This document shows positions 50,457 through 63,170 of a DNA stretch of 64,000 nt, piece by piece. Within the stretch, counting starts at the first letter, position 1; the number at the start of each line of letters is the position of its first letter. The stretch comes from Panagrolaimus kolymaensis. Taxonomy: Eukaryota; Nematoda; Chromadorea; Rhabditida; Panagrolaimidae. Under the pieces are notes generated by a model. It was not told the origin of the DNA. It worked only from the letters and a program-made list of their open reading frames with translations, and did not search any database. The position numbers were made by a program, and so were the translations under genes. Location of the stretch: NCBI GenBank assembly GCA_028622995.1, contig JAJQJQ010000011.1:1922001-1986000 (forward strand), in the 5' to 3' direction.

Positions 50457-50464
50457 ATAAAAGG
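50457..50464 (+). promoter_or_regulatory. TATA box of the coiled-coil protein gene
   Basis: TATAAAAG within GGGTATAAAAGGAAGG, 82 bp before the ATG at 50539. This is a textbook core promoter, suggesting strong or regulated expression. Confidence 0.7.
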
Positions 50465-50538
50465 AAGGGGAAAAGGACACGTTATCTTCAAGTGTTCAAA
50501 AAATTTTAAACGTCACTTATTTTTATTTCTTTAAAAAA

Positions 50539-51279
50539 ATGTCTTCTGAACAAGCTTCTTTTAAAGCTGAAAGCTCATCAACATTTGAGCAAAAAACTAG
50601 CGGTAATATTCAAGATTTAATTAATCAATTTAATGGAAATTCTGATTCCTCAAAACCATCCCATCAACATACAACGGATTGCAGCAGCGTAAAATGTGAT
50701 ATTGATACTGAAAATCGTTCCGGTGCTACTGAATGCCGTCAATCATCCAAACAACAGCAACAACAATGTCAAAGCGATTGTGGTAACAATCAATCAAGCT
50801 ATTCGTGTCAAACCGAAGTCGTAAATATGGAAAAGATTGAAGAACATGAAATTAAAGCTCGAGAACTTCGTGAACAAGCTCAAGCAACCCTTAAAAAGAA
50901 TGAACTCGAATTTGAGCAAGCTCAACGAGCTCAAGCTGCAGCTCGAATTGCTGCAGAACAAGCTAATGCCAAAACCGAACAAGCTTTGATTCACCAAGAA
51001 AAGGGTCAAGAACTTCTTGCTGAAGCAGGTAATCCTTTAATTAATCCATATTTTAAAGTAAATTATTGATTTTTTTTAGGAGCACAAATGATTGAAGCTG
51101 GAGCTAAACTTCAACGCGAAGCTATGGCCAATCAAAAGCAAGTTCCATACAATGTTCATCAACAAGGTGAAGTTCAACAAACCACTTGTGTCAATGCAGC
51201 AACTCAAGAAGCTGCTGCAAAAGCCCATGAAATTAAAATATTCCGTGAAGTTGAACATTTTCCCGCAACCGCTCAATAA
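50539..51279 (+). CDS. Coiled-coil, Gln-rich protein of unknown function
   Basis: Two exons (50539-51028, 51080-51279) encode 229 residues with no signal peptide or membrane segment. Residues 1-50 are Ser/Thr-rich. The middle has six Cys among Gln-rich sequence ([26 protein letters not shown]). Residues about 95-185 form a long charged helix rich in Ala, Glu and Gln ([20 protein letters not shown]), which predicts a coiled coil or amphipathic helix. The end is [15 protein letters not shown] do not recognise the family. The Ala/Lys/Glu helix recalls LEA-like desiccation proteins, but I see no LEA repeat, so this is only a thought. A consensus TATA box lies upstream and AATAAA at 51321-51326. 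Confidence 0.75.
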
Positions 51280-51691
51280 AATCCAAAAACAAATGTATTT
51301 GTAAAAAGTATTTTGACATAAATAAACATCTCTAATTTAAAAAAATTATAGCACATTACTAAACATAAAACTATATTTTTAAAATTTTAACACAAAGTAT
51401 TTATTTTTGGTTATCATGGAACTTAGTTCGTGGAAAACTATTTTATCAATAAACCTCTTAATTACATATAAATTTTTTAAAGAATCACTTATACTTTTCA
51501 CAATTATTTATTTTTTGTTTGCTTTTTACTTTTTTTGTCAAAAATATGTAAATCAGCATATTTACATTTATTGAAATAGTCAAAAACATTACATAAAAAT
51601 GATATGCATGAATTTGCACTTTGAGCGCTTTATTTAAATTCCCCGCTCTCTTGTAAAATCAGTTTGAGAAAAATTTGGGATTGGAAACGCC
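51280..51691. other. Spacer before malic enzyme
   Basis: 3'UTR of the coiled-coil gene to about 51340, then A+T-rich DNA. TTGTAAAATCAG ends at 51662, 29 bp before the malic enzyme ATG, and could be a trans-splice acceptor. Confidence 0.45.
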
Positions 51692-54040
<2,349 letters not shown>

Positions 54041-55082
54041 AAAGAAAGCCATAGAATTAATTCAAGAAATTTTAATGAAGTATTATCTAAACTCTTATAA
54101 CTGAACATTTTTCATATTTTCTCGCTAAGTATATTTATTTATGTGCTTAATTGTGAATAAAGTAAATTTTTCATTTGCGTGTTATTTTTTGATTCATTTT
54201 CTCGTGTGTTTAGAAATTACAGCGTATTTTCCCAACTGTTTTTTTGATTATCTTTTTTTATGGTCAACAAACTTTTAATTCGCATTTCAAATATTAAAAT
54301 AAAACAAAACTTTATCCACTAATGAAGCCATATGGTTACAGATGTGAGCTCGGCCGACTGCGGTTTTTTTGTTTCCATTAATCATATTATTTTTTTGTCA
54401 AATTGCTTTTAGGCATTGGCATTTCAAATAACCGTCATAGATTTTTTTGAGTGATTGCGATGTATTTATTCCCCAACAAATCAACTTTTTCAAAATCAAA
54501 AGTTGAAGGGAAAAAACACGTGCATACATAAATGTCATTTACCTTGAAAAATATAAACAACAACAAGCAAGCTTTATTTGTTACTTAAAATAAATTCTTA
54601 AAGTTCGTTAATCTCTTTAATCCACATGATACTTCTTTCCTTGTTTCTAATTTCCAATGTGTGCCACCCCCGAAAATTAAGCCAAAGAATTTTGCTTTTG
54701 CTTTGTCATCGCTGAAACGCCTGTCTTATTAATCCACCACCATCTTTTTTGTTGTTTGTTGTTATTTTCAGGAAAGATTTGTTCGATCTTTTAACCACGG
54801 ATAAAAACAAAATAAGAAAAAAAGGAAAACAAAAATTGGATTATCGCCAAAGGAGGCGGGGATGATCGCCGTTAAAAGGTAATAAAAAAAATTCTTAAAG
54901 GATTAAGGTTTTCAAGCTTTTATAAAAAAAGTGTAAAAAACTTTTTAGTAAGCATCAAAGTTGATCGTTGAGAAACTACGAGTGTTTTCATTGCTTCGTT
55001 TTATCCAAAAGTTTAATAAAGTTTGTAAATTTCAGAATAATTAATTTTACAACGTTTAAACTTAACCAACAACAAAATAAAA
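54041..55082. other. Spacer between malic enzyme and calexcitin
   Basis: Malic enzyme 3'UTR to about 54180, then no coding frame. A good acceptor, GTAAATTTCAG, ends at 55035, 48 bp before the calexcitin ATG. Confidence 0.5.
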
Positions 55083-55918
55083 ATGGCAGAAAAACCAAAG
55101 AATTTTGTAAGTTAATTATTGCATTTGTTACCATAAATGAAAGCGTCATGCTTTAGGGAACTCACGAAATTCATGTGGATGATCTTATCAAACACAATCC
55201 CAACGTTGACCCTTTTTTAATTAGAAAATGGGAAAGAATTTTCACTCTTTCTTTCGGTAAGAATAAAAAATGAGGGATATTAGCTACAGTATTATTATTT
55301 TTTCAGATCGCAATGTTTCACACGAAATTGATTGGAATGATTTTTACGTTTGCCTTCGGGTTAGTTATTACTTTCTTCCCTTCATTTCTCATCATGGATA
55401 GCTTACTTTAGCTTTCTTTATCACATATTTGCTAAGTTAAATCAATTTTTGCTCTTCAGAAAATCCGCGAAATTTATGGAGCTGAATCAAAACAAATGGG
55501 ATATGCTCGCAAATCCTTAGAAGCTTTATGGGAAGGTTTACAACGTCTCGCTGATAGCGACGGAGATGCATTGGTCACAATCGAAGAATGGGTTGATGTC
55601 CTTAAAAAGGTTGATATGAAAAATAGAACCGAACCCAAATGGTTCTCAGACTACGCCAATTTTATGTTTAAACTTTTTAACGTTTCTGAAGATGGCCATT
55701 TGGATATCACTGAATATGCTGATGGTATGGCAGTATACGGTCATGAACTCCACGAAGCTCAAGATGCTTTCCATAAATTTGCGGTTGATAAGGGTGAAGC
55801 TAAAGACCATGTCACTTTTGATGAATGGAAGCACCTCTTTTTTGATCTTTTCTTCAGCACCGATAAAAAAGCTCTTGGAAATCATCTCTTTGGAATTTTG
55901 GATGTTGATAAAATGTAA
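55083..55918 (+). CDS. Calexcitin-type EF-hand calcium-binding protein
   Basis: Four exons (55083-55106, 55157-55256, 55307-55359, 55460-55918) join to 211 residues. The motifs FLIRKWERIFTLSFDRN and IDWNDFYVCLRKIREIYGAES are typical of calexcitins and sarcoplasmic calcium-binding proteins. EF-hand loops: DRNVSHEIDWND (42-53, atypical), DSDGDALVTIEE (91-102, canonical) and NVSEDGHLDITE (133-144). A fourth region, AVDKGEAKDHVTFDEW, is degenerate. Calexcitins are neuronal and sensory Ca/GTP-binding signalling proteins; C. elegans has such genes (cex family). The first exon is only eight codons. A candidate trans-splice acceptor lies 48 bp upstream. Confidence 0.92.
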
Positions 55919-56556
55919 TTAAATTAATTAAAGCATTTTTTTGTTTATTTCTTTATCGCGCTATATGTAAATATATGGAGAAGTAAAAGAATAAGTATCA
56001 TAATCTTTTATTTTTCAATGCTGCTTTAAACTTACTTATATTACTTTTTTTGTACTTAAAAATATTAACTACGTATGTAAAGATAATAAAAATTTTAAAT
56101 TCTAAACACCATGTTTGTTGCAAAAATTAAAGTTGTTTACTGATGCCTAATTTCGCATAAACAACGATCAACAAAAGGCATCCCTCCTCATTGATCAAAC
56201 GGATCACTCTGACTTTACACCACAAAGTGTCACTTTGAAGATTTTTGCTAAACTGACTGAGATTATTTTGCAATCAAAAATGAACAAATGTCATCTCTTG
56301 TTACACTAAAATTAGAGCAACCTTTAACGCTTGTTCGAAAACATCAATAAAGATGGGTAACAAAAAGAAATTTAAGACTAGTTAAGGAACTCAAGAGCTT
56401 TAAACTTGTTGTTGATTATTAAACATAGAGCTTTAATTTCTTATAGTACATGTAATAATAAACCAAACAGTTAAAAAAATAATTTATTTCAATGGAGATC
56501 ACAATTAACAACAAAAAAAAACATATAAAAAATCAAAATCAACAAAATTCATAACA
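55919..56556. other. Convergent spacer between calexcitin and RPB8
   Basis: Contains the calexcitin 3'UTR and the RPB8 3' flank. No coding frame or RNA gene is recognised. Confidence 0.5.
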
Positions 56557-57119
56557 TCATTCATTCAATTTCTTGAGCATTAAATACAAAGTGCCGTCAT
56601 CTTTAAAACCTTGCATATTCATTTGATCACCTCGAAGACGCATAAGTAAGCCACCTAAAAAGATGCAAGTTTAAAATCATTATTTCTTTTTAAATTTTCA
56701 TACCATATGAAGCAAAAACAGTAATTGTATTGTTTTCAGATCCCGATGCACCACCTTCGATTCGATATACTTGACCACACATGGCATATTCAAAACGCTC
56801 TAACATTCGATTAGTCATCTGAAGAAAAAAAAAAAGACAATTAGAAAATAAACAATAAGAAGACGAAAATAAAACAAACATTAGGATCATATTCATCATC
56901 ATCAGGTAAACCATCTTCACGAAAAGTTGGAACAATAACCATACGAAATTTAGTACCAGCATCAACTTTGAAAAGTTCACTATGAATATCCAGGAGAAGA
57001 TCAAGATTTCCGGCTTCACTGGTACAGTCAATTCTATCAGCCATCATAAATTTCTTTCCATCTGGATTAAGTTTACCTACAATAAAGATTTCATCAAACA
57101 TAAGATCATTTGTAGCCAT
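56557..57119 (-). CDS. rpb-8: RNA polymerase I/II/III shared subunit RPB8 (POLR2H)
   Basis: Three exons (56880-57119, 56704-56818, 56557-56654) encode exactly 150 residues, the same as the human protein. It begins MATNDLMFDEIFIVGKLNPDGKKF, with FRMVIVPTFREDGLPDDDEYDPN and AMCGQVYRIEGG, and ends YGGLLMRLRGDQMNMQGFKDDGTLYLMLKKLNE. The YGGLLMRLRGD end is invariant in RPB8. This OB-fold subunit is common to all three nuclear RNA polymerases. It starts 236 bp from COG4 on the other strand, so the two likely share a bidirectional promoter. Splice sites: GTTTG donor at intron 1 is weak but restores the frame. Confidence 0.96.
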
Positions 57120-57355
57120 TTTGAATTTTGATGGTTGATTTGATTTTGAAGGTTCTTGAAATTGAAAATGAAAAAAGAATGGTTTCAAAATTTGAAGAAA
57201 AAATACACGAATGAGGCATATTTATAAAACGGACACACAACGCCATGTTGCGTATTTTTTTGAATCTTTCATCCGTCATCCACGTCATATTTTCTTGTTC
57301 TTCAAGCTTTTATTTCTCTTTCTCCTGCTTTACCTTTTTTATGGAATAAATTACT
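57120..57355. promoter_or_regulatory. Short bidirectional promoter between RPB8 and COG4
   Basis: 236 bp separates two divergent start codons of housekeeping genes. It contains CACGTCATATT near 57281 (a CRE-like half, ACGTCA) and CCATGTTGCG. No TATA box is obvious. Confidence 0.5.
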
Positions 57356-60275
57356 ATGTCATCAGATGTATTTACTAATGATTTTGGATACTTACGGAGT
57401 GGACGGCTTGAGGTTGAGTTTTAATACATATTTTTGCTTTAGAAGGTTCTCTAATAAAAACACATTTTCAGAGACGAGGTCCTTTAGAATGGCGTCCAAA
57501 ATCTGTTAAAGCTTCTACGAAAGAAGATGACGATGGTGTTGATGATGGTTTGGATTGTTCAAGTCATATTAAAAAACTACGAGATGATGTTCAAACTGAA
57601 AGAGACAAACAAGAACAAGCCATGCTTGAAATTAACACTGAAATCGCCAATTCTGGATTGTGTAAGTTACTTTTTTTTTGCTTTTCGCTAACTCCATTTT
57701 TTGTTTCAGTGGATAAAGATAAACTTCGTGCATTTGATCAAGCTTTGGCTAGGCTTGCAAATCGAACAGAAACCATCGAACAATCTGCTAATGTTCTTGC
57801 TGGAGACTTGAAATGCATTTCTATTTTGGCTGACAGTATTTCTTCTCAAGTCCGTGAACTTGATGTTGCTAAAAGCCACGTTGTTGAATGTCTTTTACGG
57901 GTAAATGATCTTCGTGATCTTCGAATATGTTCTGAAAACGTTGGACCTGCAATAGCAAACGAGGAATATGAAGAAGCTGCACAAGTTTGTTATCATTTCA
58001 GAATCCCTTAAACTTTTGTTTGTTTTTCAGTATATTCAAAGATTTAATACTCTTGAAGGTGTTGTATTCAAAATGGGCAGTAAATTTGATTTTCCAGGTA
58101 ATTCTTTTAAAGCTCGTAGCGGTTTCTTTAACCCCTAATTTTTAGGAAGTGGTCAATCCATGAAAGTATCCTATGAAACTCTTCGAAATGCCGCAACGGA
58201 TTTGAAAATTATTATTGAAAATCATTTTGATGCTGCTGTTACCGCCGGTGATACTAGTTCAATGGAAAGATTTTTCAAATTATTCCCGCTTTTGAATGAC
58301 CACGCAAACGGGCTTCAAAGATTTGGTGCTTATCTTTCTCATAAAATTGAAAAATCATGCAAAGATTTTTATAAAATTATGGATGCTGGTGGAACCGATG
58401 ATACAAGAAGAAATGTTCTTTATTCGGATACTATGACAATGGTATTGGAAGAAATTGCTCGAGAAGTTATGGAATATCAGCCAATTATTGATGCTTATTA
58501 TGGACCTGATAAGCTGCTTTATTTAATGGAAATAATTCAAGCAAGTACCTTTAAATATATTTTTGTTTTTACATGTTCGTAATTTTAGGTTGAATGCGAC
58601 AAACAAGTCACTATCGTTCTTAATGCTTTCGTCAAGAATCGTCAATTTGAACAACGAACAAGAGCTGTTCGTGAATATCTTCGTGGAAATCAAACAGCAG
58701 AAAAGCTTGATCCAATCGCTCTTGATGTTCTCCTTTCTGAAGTTACACTTATTCACACTCGAGCAGAATTGTATTGGCGCTTTCTAAAACGTCGACTTGG
58801 TGAAGCTCCTGCTCGACCGTTGAGTGAAAGCGGTGATCCACCAAAATCTCCAACCTTCGCTGAAGCTGATTTTGATGATGACGATGAACTTACTGAAGAA
58901 GAAAGAAAGGATCTTCAAGAAAAACAGAAAAAAGCTAAAGCAGATCGAACTCAAAAACTTGATACCGTTTTAAATCGATCAAAACTTGGAATGAGAATGC
59001 AAGAAATTCTTGGAAATTATGTTATGATGGAACAATACTACATGCAAGAATCAGTCTCAAAAGCTCTCGAAATGGAAGATTCAGAAGAAAATGCTTTAAC
59101 TACTTCAATTTTGGATGATGTATTTTTTATTGTTCGAAAATGCATTCGACGTTCTATCACTTCCAGCTCCGTTGATTGTGTTTGTGCGATGATAAATAAT
59201 GGAATGACTTTACTTGAAACAAATTATTTCGATACACTCAATGCTGCTATTCGAACTGGTTATCCAAGCATAGGCTGGAGTGCTGAAGCACTACAGCACG
59301 CTCAAACAGCTTATAATGTTCTTCAACATGGGAAATCTGTAGCTGAAGCTGGTCCTGAAATGCAAAAGAAAGTTTTCCTTGCTGCTTTGAACAATATTCG
59401 TGCTTCAATTCAAAGTATTCAAACGCTCAAAGATGGATTAATGCAAGATTTTGACACACATTTGAAACAAGTAACCAACCATCTTATAATATCGCATTTT
59501 TTTAATCTTCTCATGATTTTTAGATAAATGCGACGGATAAAGGAAAGCTTGAACATGCTGTTTATCAATTTGAAGAACTTGCAAGGAAATTTGAACAAAT
59601 GGCTTCAGCGGGTGTTAACAAACTCTCAACTGCATCTTTTCGTCCAAGACTCAAAGCAGCTGCTGAAACTTACATTGATTTTTCACATGAATTAACCGAA
59701 GAACAACTCAATGATTTCGAATCCGTTGATCCATTTATTGAAAACTTTATTGCACTTTTGGATGAACAAATTCACAAATTTGAAGAACTACTTTTGCCTG
59801 AGAATTATGAGGTAATTATTTTTTTTGAATGTGGTTAATATAACGCCTTTTATAAGCTTAGAACTGTATGCTTTCATGTATGTCATGAAGCTACGGTTGA
59901 TATCTAAAGATTACTATAACTTTATTTTGTTTTTAGGAGCTTCTTGAATGTGTTTCTGTTGAAACAGCTCATCAAATTGAAAGAGTTATTTACAAATGTG
60001 GTTTCAATTATTTGGGTGGAATTCAACTTGATAAAGAATATCGTCAATTAGCATCATATTTAACAAATATTGCTGGTTGGAAAGTTCGAGAAAAATGTTC
60101 AAAGCTTTCGCAAATTGTCAACATTCTTACGTCTGATTCTGTGGATGAAGCTGTAAATTTCTTCAAACAATTGGAAACATCAAGCAGTGGTATTTTAACG
60201 CTCAATGAATTAAGAAAAGTTTTATCTTTGAGAGTGGATTTTCCAAAAGATAAAATAAAATCAATAAAATTGTAA
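57356..60275 (+). CDS. cogc-4: COG4, conserved oligomeric Golgi complex subunit 4
   Basis: Eight exons (57356-57412, 57472-57661, 57710-57984, 58031-58097, 58146-58540, 58589-59470, 59524-59811, 59937-60275) give 830 residues against 785 in human. COG4 hallmarks are DCSSHIKKLRDDVQTERDKQ at the N-terminus, ILADSISSQVRELDVAKSHVVECLLRV, YIQRFNTLEGVVFKMGSKFDFPGSGQSMKVSYETLR, and the central VECDKQVTIVLNAFVKNRQF. The complex tethers vesicles in retrograde intra-Golgi transport; COG4 binds SNARE/SM proteins. Intron 5 begins with GCAAGT after CAA: the GT alternative six bases later gives a stop, while the GC choice gives the conserved Q-VECD junction. Thus a GC-AG intron. The stop codon lies 10 bases before that of the opposite-strand gene. 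Confidence 0.95.
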
Positions 60276-60285
60276 TTTATTAAAA

Positions 60286-60914
60286 CTAATTGAATCTAAT
60301 TTTATTTATTGCTATTGTTAATATTATTATTGTGATTATGATGTAAGATGGAATAAATAGGGTATTTGATGAATTTGTTGTTGTTATCATTGTTGCGCTA
60401 GTGGTAGTTGGTGGAAAAGTTGGTATAAAACTTGTTGTGCTAGATTGAAATGCTGTTGTTCCAGTACTCATGGACACGGTCGTTGTACTAATATTCGATG
60501 ATGGCTTATCCCATGGAGCACTTAGATTTGCTGTAAATGGTGAATATGGTAATGAAACAAATGTTGAAACTCCTATAGGTGTATTACAAAAATCACTGTA
60601 ACAAGCGCATATTTTTCTAAAAAATAATGATGAAATTATTTATTTAATCCCTTCAAGTAAGTATCTCACCTCGTTGATGTTTCATTATAACATCCAATAA
60701 CTTTTGTTGATGTATCAACATCCGAGGTACATCCAGCAGCATTGCTATTTCCTTCAACCATAACATAACATCCTCTTCCATTGCATGCAGTTTGAACTCC
60801 GCAAATTATTCTTTCTGGACCTGTTTGACACGTATAACATCGACTTGCATTTACAGCGGTAATCATTTCAAAAAAACTTATATAAAAAACTACCCAATAC
60901 AAAATGGCATACAT
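60286..60914 (-). CDS. Ly6/uPAR-like secreted or GPI-anchored Cys-rich protein
   Basis: Two exons (60670-60914, 60286-60616) give 191 residues. The N-terminus is a signal peptide (YAILYWVVFYISFFEMITAV), then RCYTCQTGPERIICG, and ten cysteines ending in the family signature IC.C..DFCN, typical of three-finger (Ly6) proteins. A Ser/Thr-rich stalk (TTTSATMITTTNSSNTL) and a hydrophobic C-terminus (FIPSYIIITIIILTIAI) suggest GPI anchoring or a single TM helix. Nematodes have several such small proteins; some act at synapses or in cuticle, but no function is assigned here. The - strand AATAAA at 60275-60280 overlaps the COG4 stop codon. Confidence 0.82.
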
Positions 60915-61389
60915 CAACCCTCCAATTTTTTCTTAATATAAAAAAAGAAAATTAAAGGTTGCGTTTTAGATGTTGTTTGATTGTGGAGAAGAAAAAAAGA
61001 ATAACACAATTTTCTAAATTAAATTTTTTTGTAGTCCGTTATTTTTTCTAAATTTTAAATAAGTTTTAATGCTACATACAGAATAGCTTTTGACCCAAGG
61101 TTGAAAAGTTACTATGGGAACGAAGAAAAGGTTGTGGGAAATGAGAAAATTAGGAATCCAAAAATATCACAGCAAATTGGTTCCTTGGGAATTAATTTTG
61201 AAAGCAAAAGAACTTATGATTCGTGTCATCTGATTCGGCAATAATAAAAAAAAATTGATTGCAATTTGCAAAACTGCTTCGAAACAAAGGCAACGAAATT
61301 TAGCATAAATATGAATGCATGAATGCGAGCAAAAATCTGCTCCAATGATTTGCAAATCTTACATCTTCTTTATATTTTTTACGGTGAAA
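60915..61389. other. Divergent spacer upstream of the Ly6-like and type II membrane genes
   Basis: No coding frame with support. The + gene could alternatively start at an in-frame ATG at 61315, which adds an N-terminal hydrophobic stretch. Confidence 0.45.
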
Positions 61390-62468
61390 ATGACGCACAA
61401 ATCAGCAGCAAAACCATTATCACGTAAACATAAATTGCTTCGATTTCTTCTTCGACGACGTCCATGTCTTTATATAAGCATTTGTGAAGTAAGTTTGCTT
61501 TACTTTATTTTCCTTACTAATATCAATATTTTTTAGTCAATTACATTCATCTTTTTATCCATCTGCTTCTTTCTTTGTATTTATTTTTATCTTTCAACTC
61601 GTGAAACTCGATATCGTATGGATAGAGAAGATGAAGAATTAGAAAAGACTGGAAATTATATTACTTTTGCACATTGTAATTACAAAGAAACATCAAACTC
61701 AAGTTTTCATCAACAATATTGTGGCGATCGTTCCAGAGCTGAAGCATTTGCATGGAGACATCATGAATTGATTGATCATACCGAAGAACCAACATGCGTC
61801 GATCGACATGAACAAGTGGATTGTCATGAACATATTTCAAAAGCTAAATTTACTGTTGAACGTATAAATAATTTTTCTGCTTGTAATGGTGTTCGTGGAA
61901 TTCTTATACCTAAATCTCGTTATTTAAGTGGTAAACCATCTATCAAAGTTAAGGTAAGTTGCTTTTTTGTTGTTTTTTGGGAAGAAAAAAAGGTAGTTGT
62001 GTGATTTTGTGAAAGCAGGTGGAAATTTAAAATTCCATAATAGCTTTGATTTTTAAGGTTGTAAAACTAACATTTTTTAGAAATTTGACTAAATTTCCGT
62101 ACTAAATTTTGTTAAAAATTTAATAGTAAATATGTACAGTAGTATCATAGCCATGGTTAAGTTCTTTTGTTTCATGACTCATCCTCATACATATTTTCCT
62201 AATTTTTGTTTTTTCATCAATACTTATTTTTCAGCAACCTCAAATAAACGTAACAAATTATGATAAGAAAATATTACATTCTTCTGAAATCTTTGTTCAA
62301 TGTCCAATATGTGAAAAAGTTACTGGAGATTTTCGATGGACCAATAGTGATGCTTGCATTGTTAAACTTTCAACAATGAAATATGGATGGCCTGCAGTTG
62401 CTTATGAATGTGATGATGTTATTCCATCTTCTTCTGATCATAGTTGTTCATTGGTCATTTCATCCTAA
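61390..62468 (+). CDS. Single-pass membrane protein with Cys-rich outer domain, unknown
   Basis: Three exons (61390-61488, 61537-61953, 62235-62468) encode 249 residues. The basic start (MTHKSAAKPLSRKHKLLRFLLRRRP) precedes a long hydrophobic helix (about residues 27-53: SITFIFLSICFFLCIYFYLS), giving type II topology with a lumenal domain. It contains many Cys (FAHCNYKET, QQYCGDRS, EEPTCVDRHEQVDCHEH, NFSACNGVRG, FVQCPICEKVTG, ECDDV) and N-glycosylation sites. The CPICEK motif is CxxC. I do not recognise the family. The intron at 61954-62234 is 281 bp. AATAAA lies at 62499-62504. An in-frame ATG at 61315 is an alternative start. Confidence 0.75.
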
Positions 62469-62592
62469 TTTATTGTTTTTGTTGTTTTATTTGTCCTTAA
62501 TAAAAAAATTTGCATATTATTTTTAAGTATTTTTTTGTATGACTAAAGTAAACATAAAATTTTGTAGTTGCTTCGACATCGAAAGTAATTGA

Positions 62593-63170
62593 ATGATCCG
62601 TAGCATAGAAAAAACAACAATGATTTTATTCGCTCTTTTTTCACTTTTTGGTTGTGCTGTTGCTCAATTTACAGAAAAAAGTAAAACGAAGTTTGATAAT
62701 GCCGTTAACACTTTACAAAAGGCTCTTGTATTTCTTCTCCTTTTATTTTGTGTTTACATGATATTTCAATTTGCTGATTTTATCTTTTATTGTCTTCAAT
62801 GGAGAAATGCAAAAAAGCAAGAAGTAAGTACATATGGGAAGTTTAATGTTACTTTATTGTTTTCTGTTTTCATAGCAATGTTAATATCATGGAGAATTTT
62901 TAGGCTCTTGAAGAAAAGCAAAGAAAATCAAAAAGAAGCAACCATTCAACCAAAGTCTCTATTTCAACTTCCAAATCAAAGTCAATCAAGAAATCCAAAA
63001 AGGATAAGAAGAAGCAACTATCATCTAAAAAGAAAATCAAAAAATCCGCTGCTGTTTCAAAGGAAAGCAAATCTGCCAAGTCTTCAGGTAAATCAATACA
63101 GAAACATAATAATGATGGTAAGATTTTCATATTTTTTGTTTGATTTTTAGAGGCCACTAAGCGGAAATAG
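62593..63170 (+). CDS. Small type I membrane protein with Lys/Ser-rich cytosolic tail, unknown
   Basis: Three exons (62593-62823, 62904-63117, 63151-63170) join to 154 residues. A signal peptide (TMILFALFSLFGCAVAQF) is followed by a short outer part (TEKSKTKFDNAVNTLQK), a TM helix (ALVFLLLLFCVYMIFQFADFIFYCL), then a tail of about 80 residues rich in Lys and Ser (KKSKKDKKKQLSSKKKIKKS). The protein ends DEATKRK. The long tail could bind nucleic acid or anionic lipid, by inference only. The splice choice was made because both introns restore one frame with stop TAG at 63168-63170. It lies 124 bp downstream of the previous stop, close enough for a downstream operon position. Confidence 0.65.
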
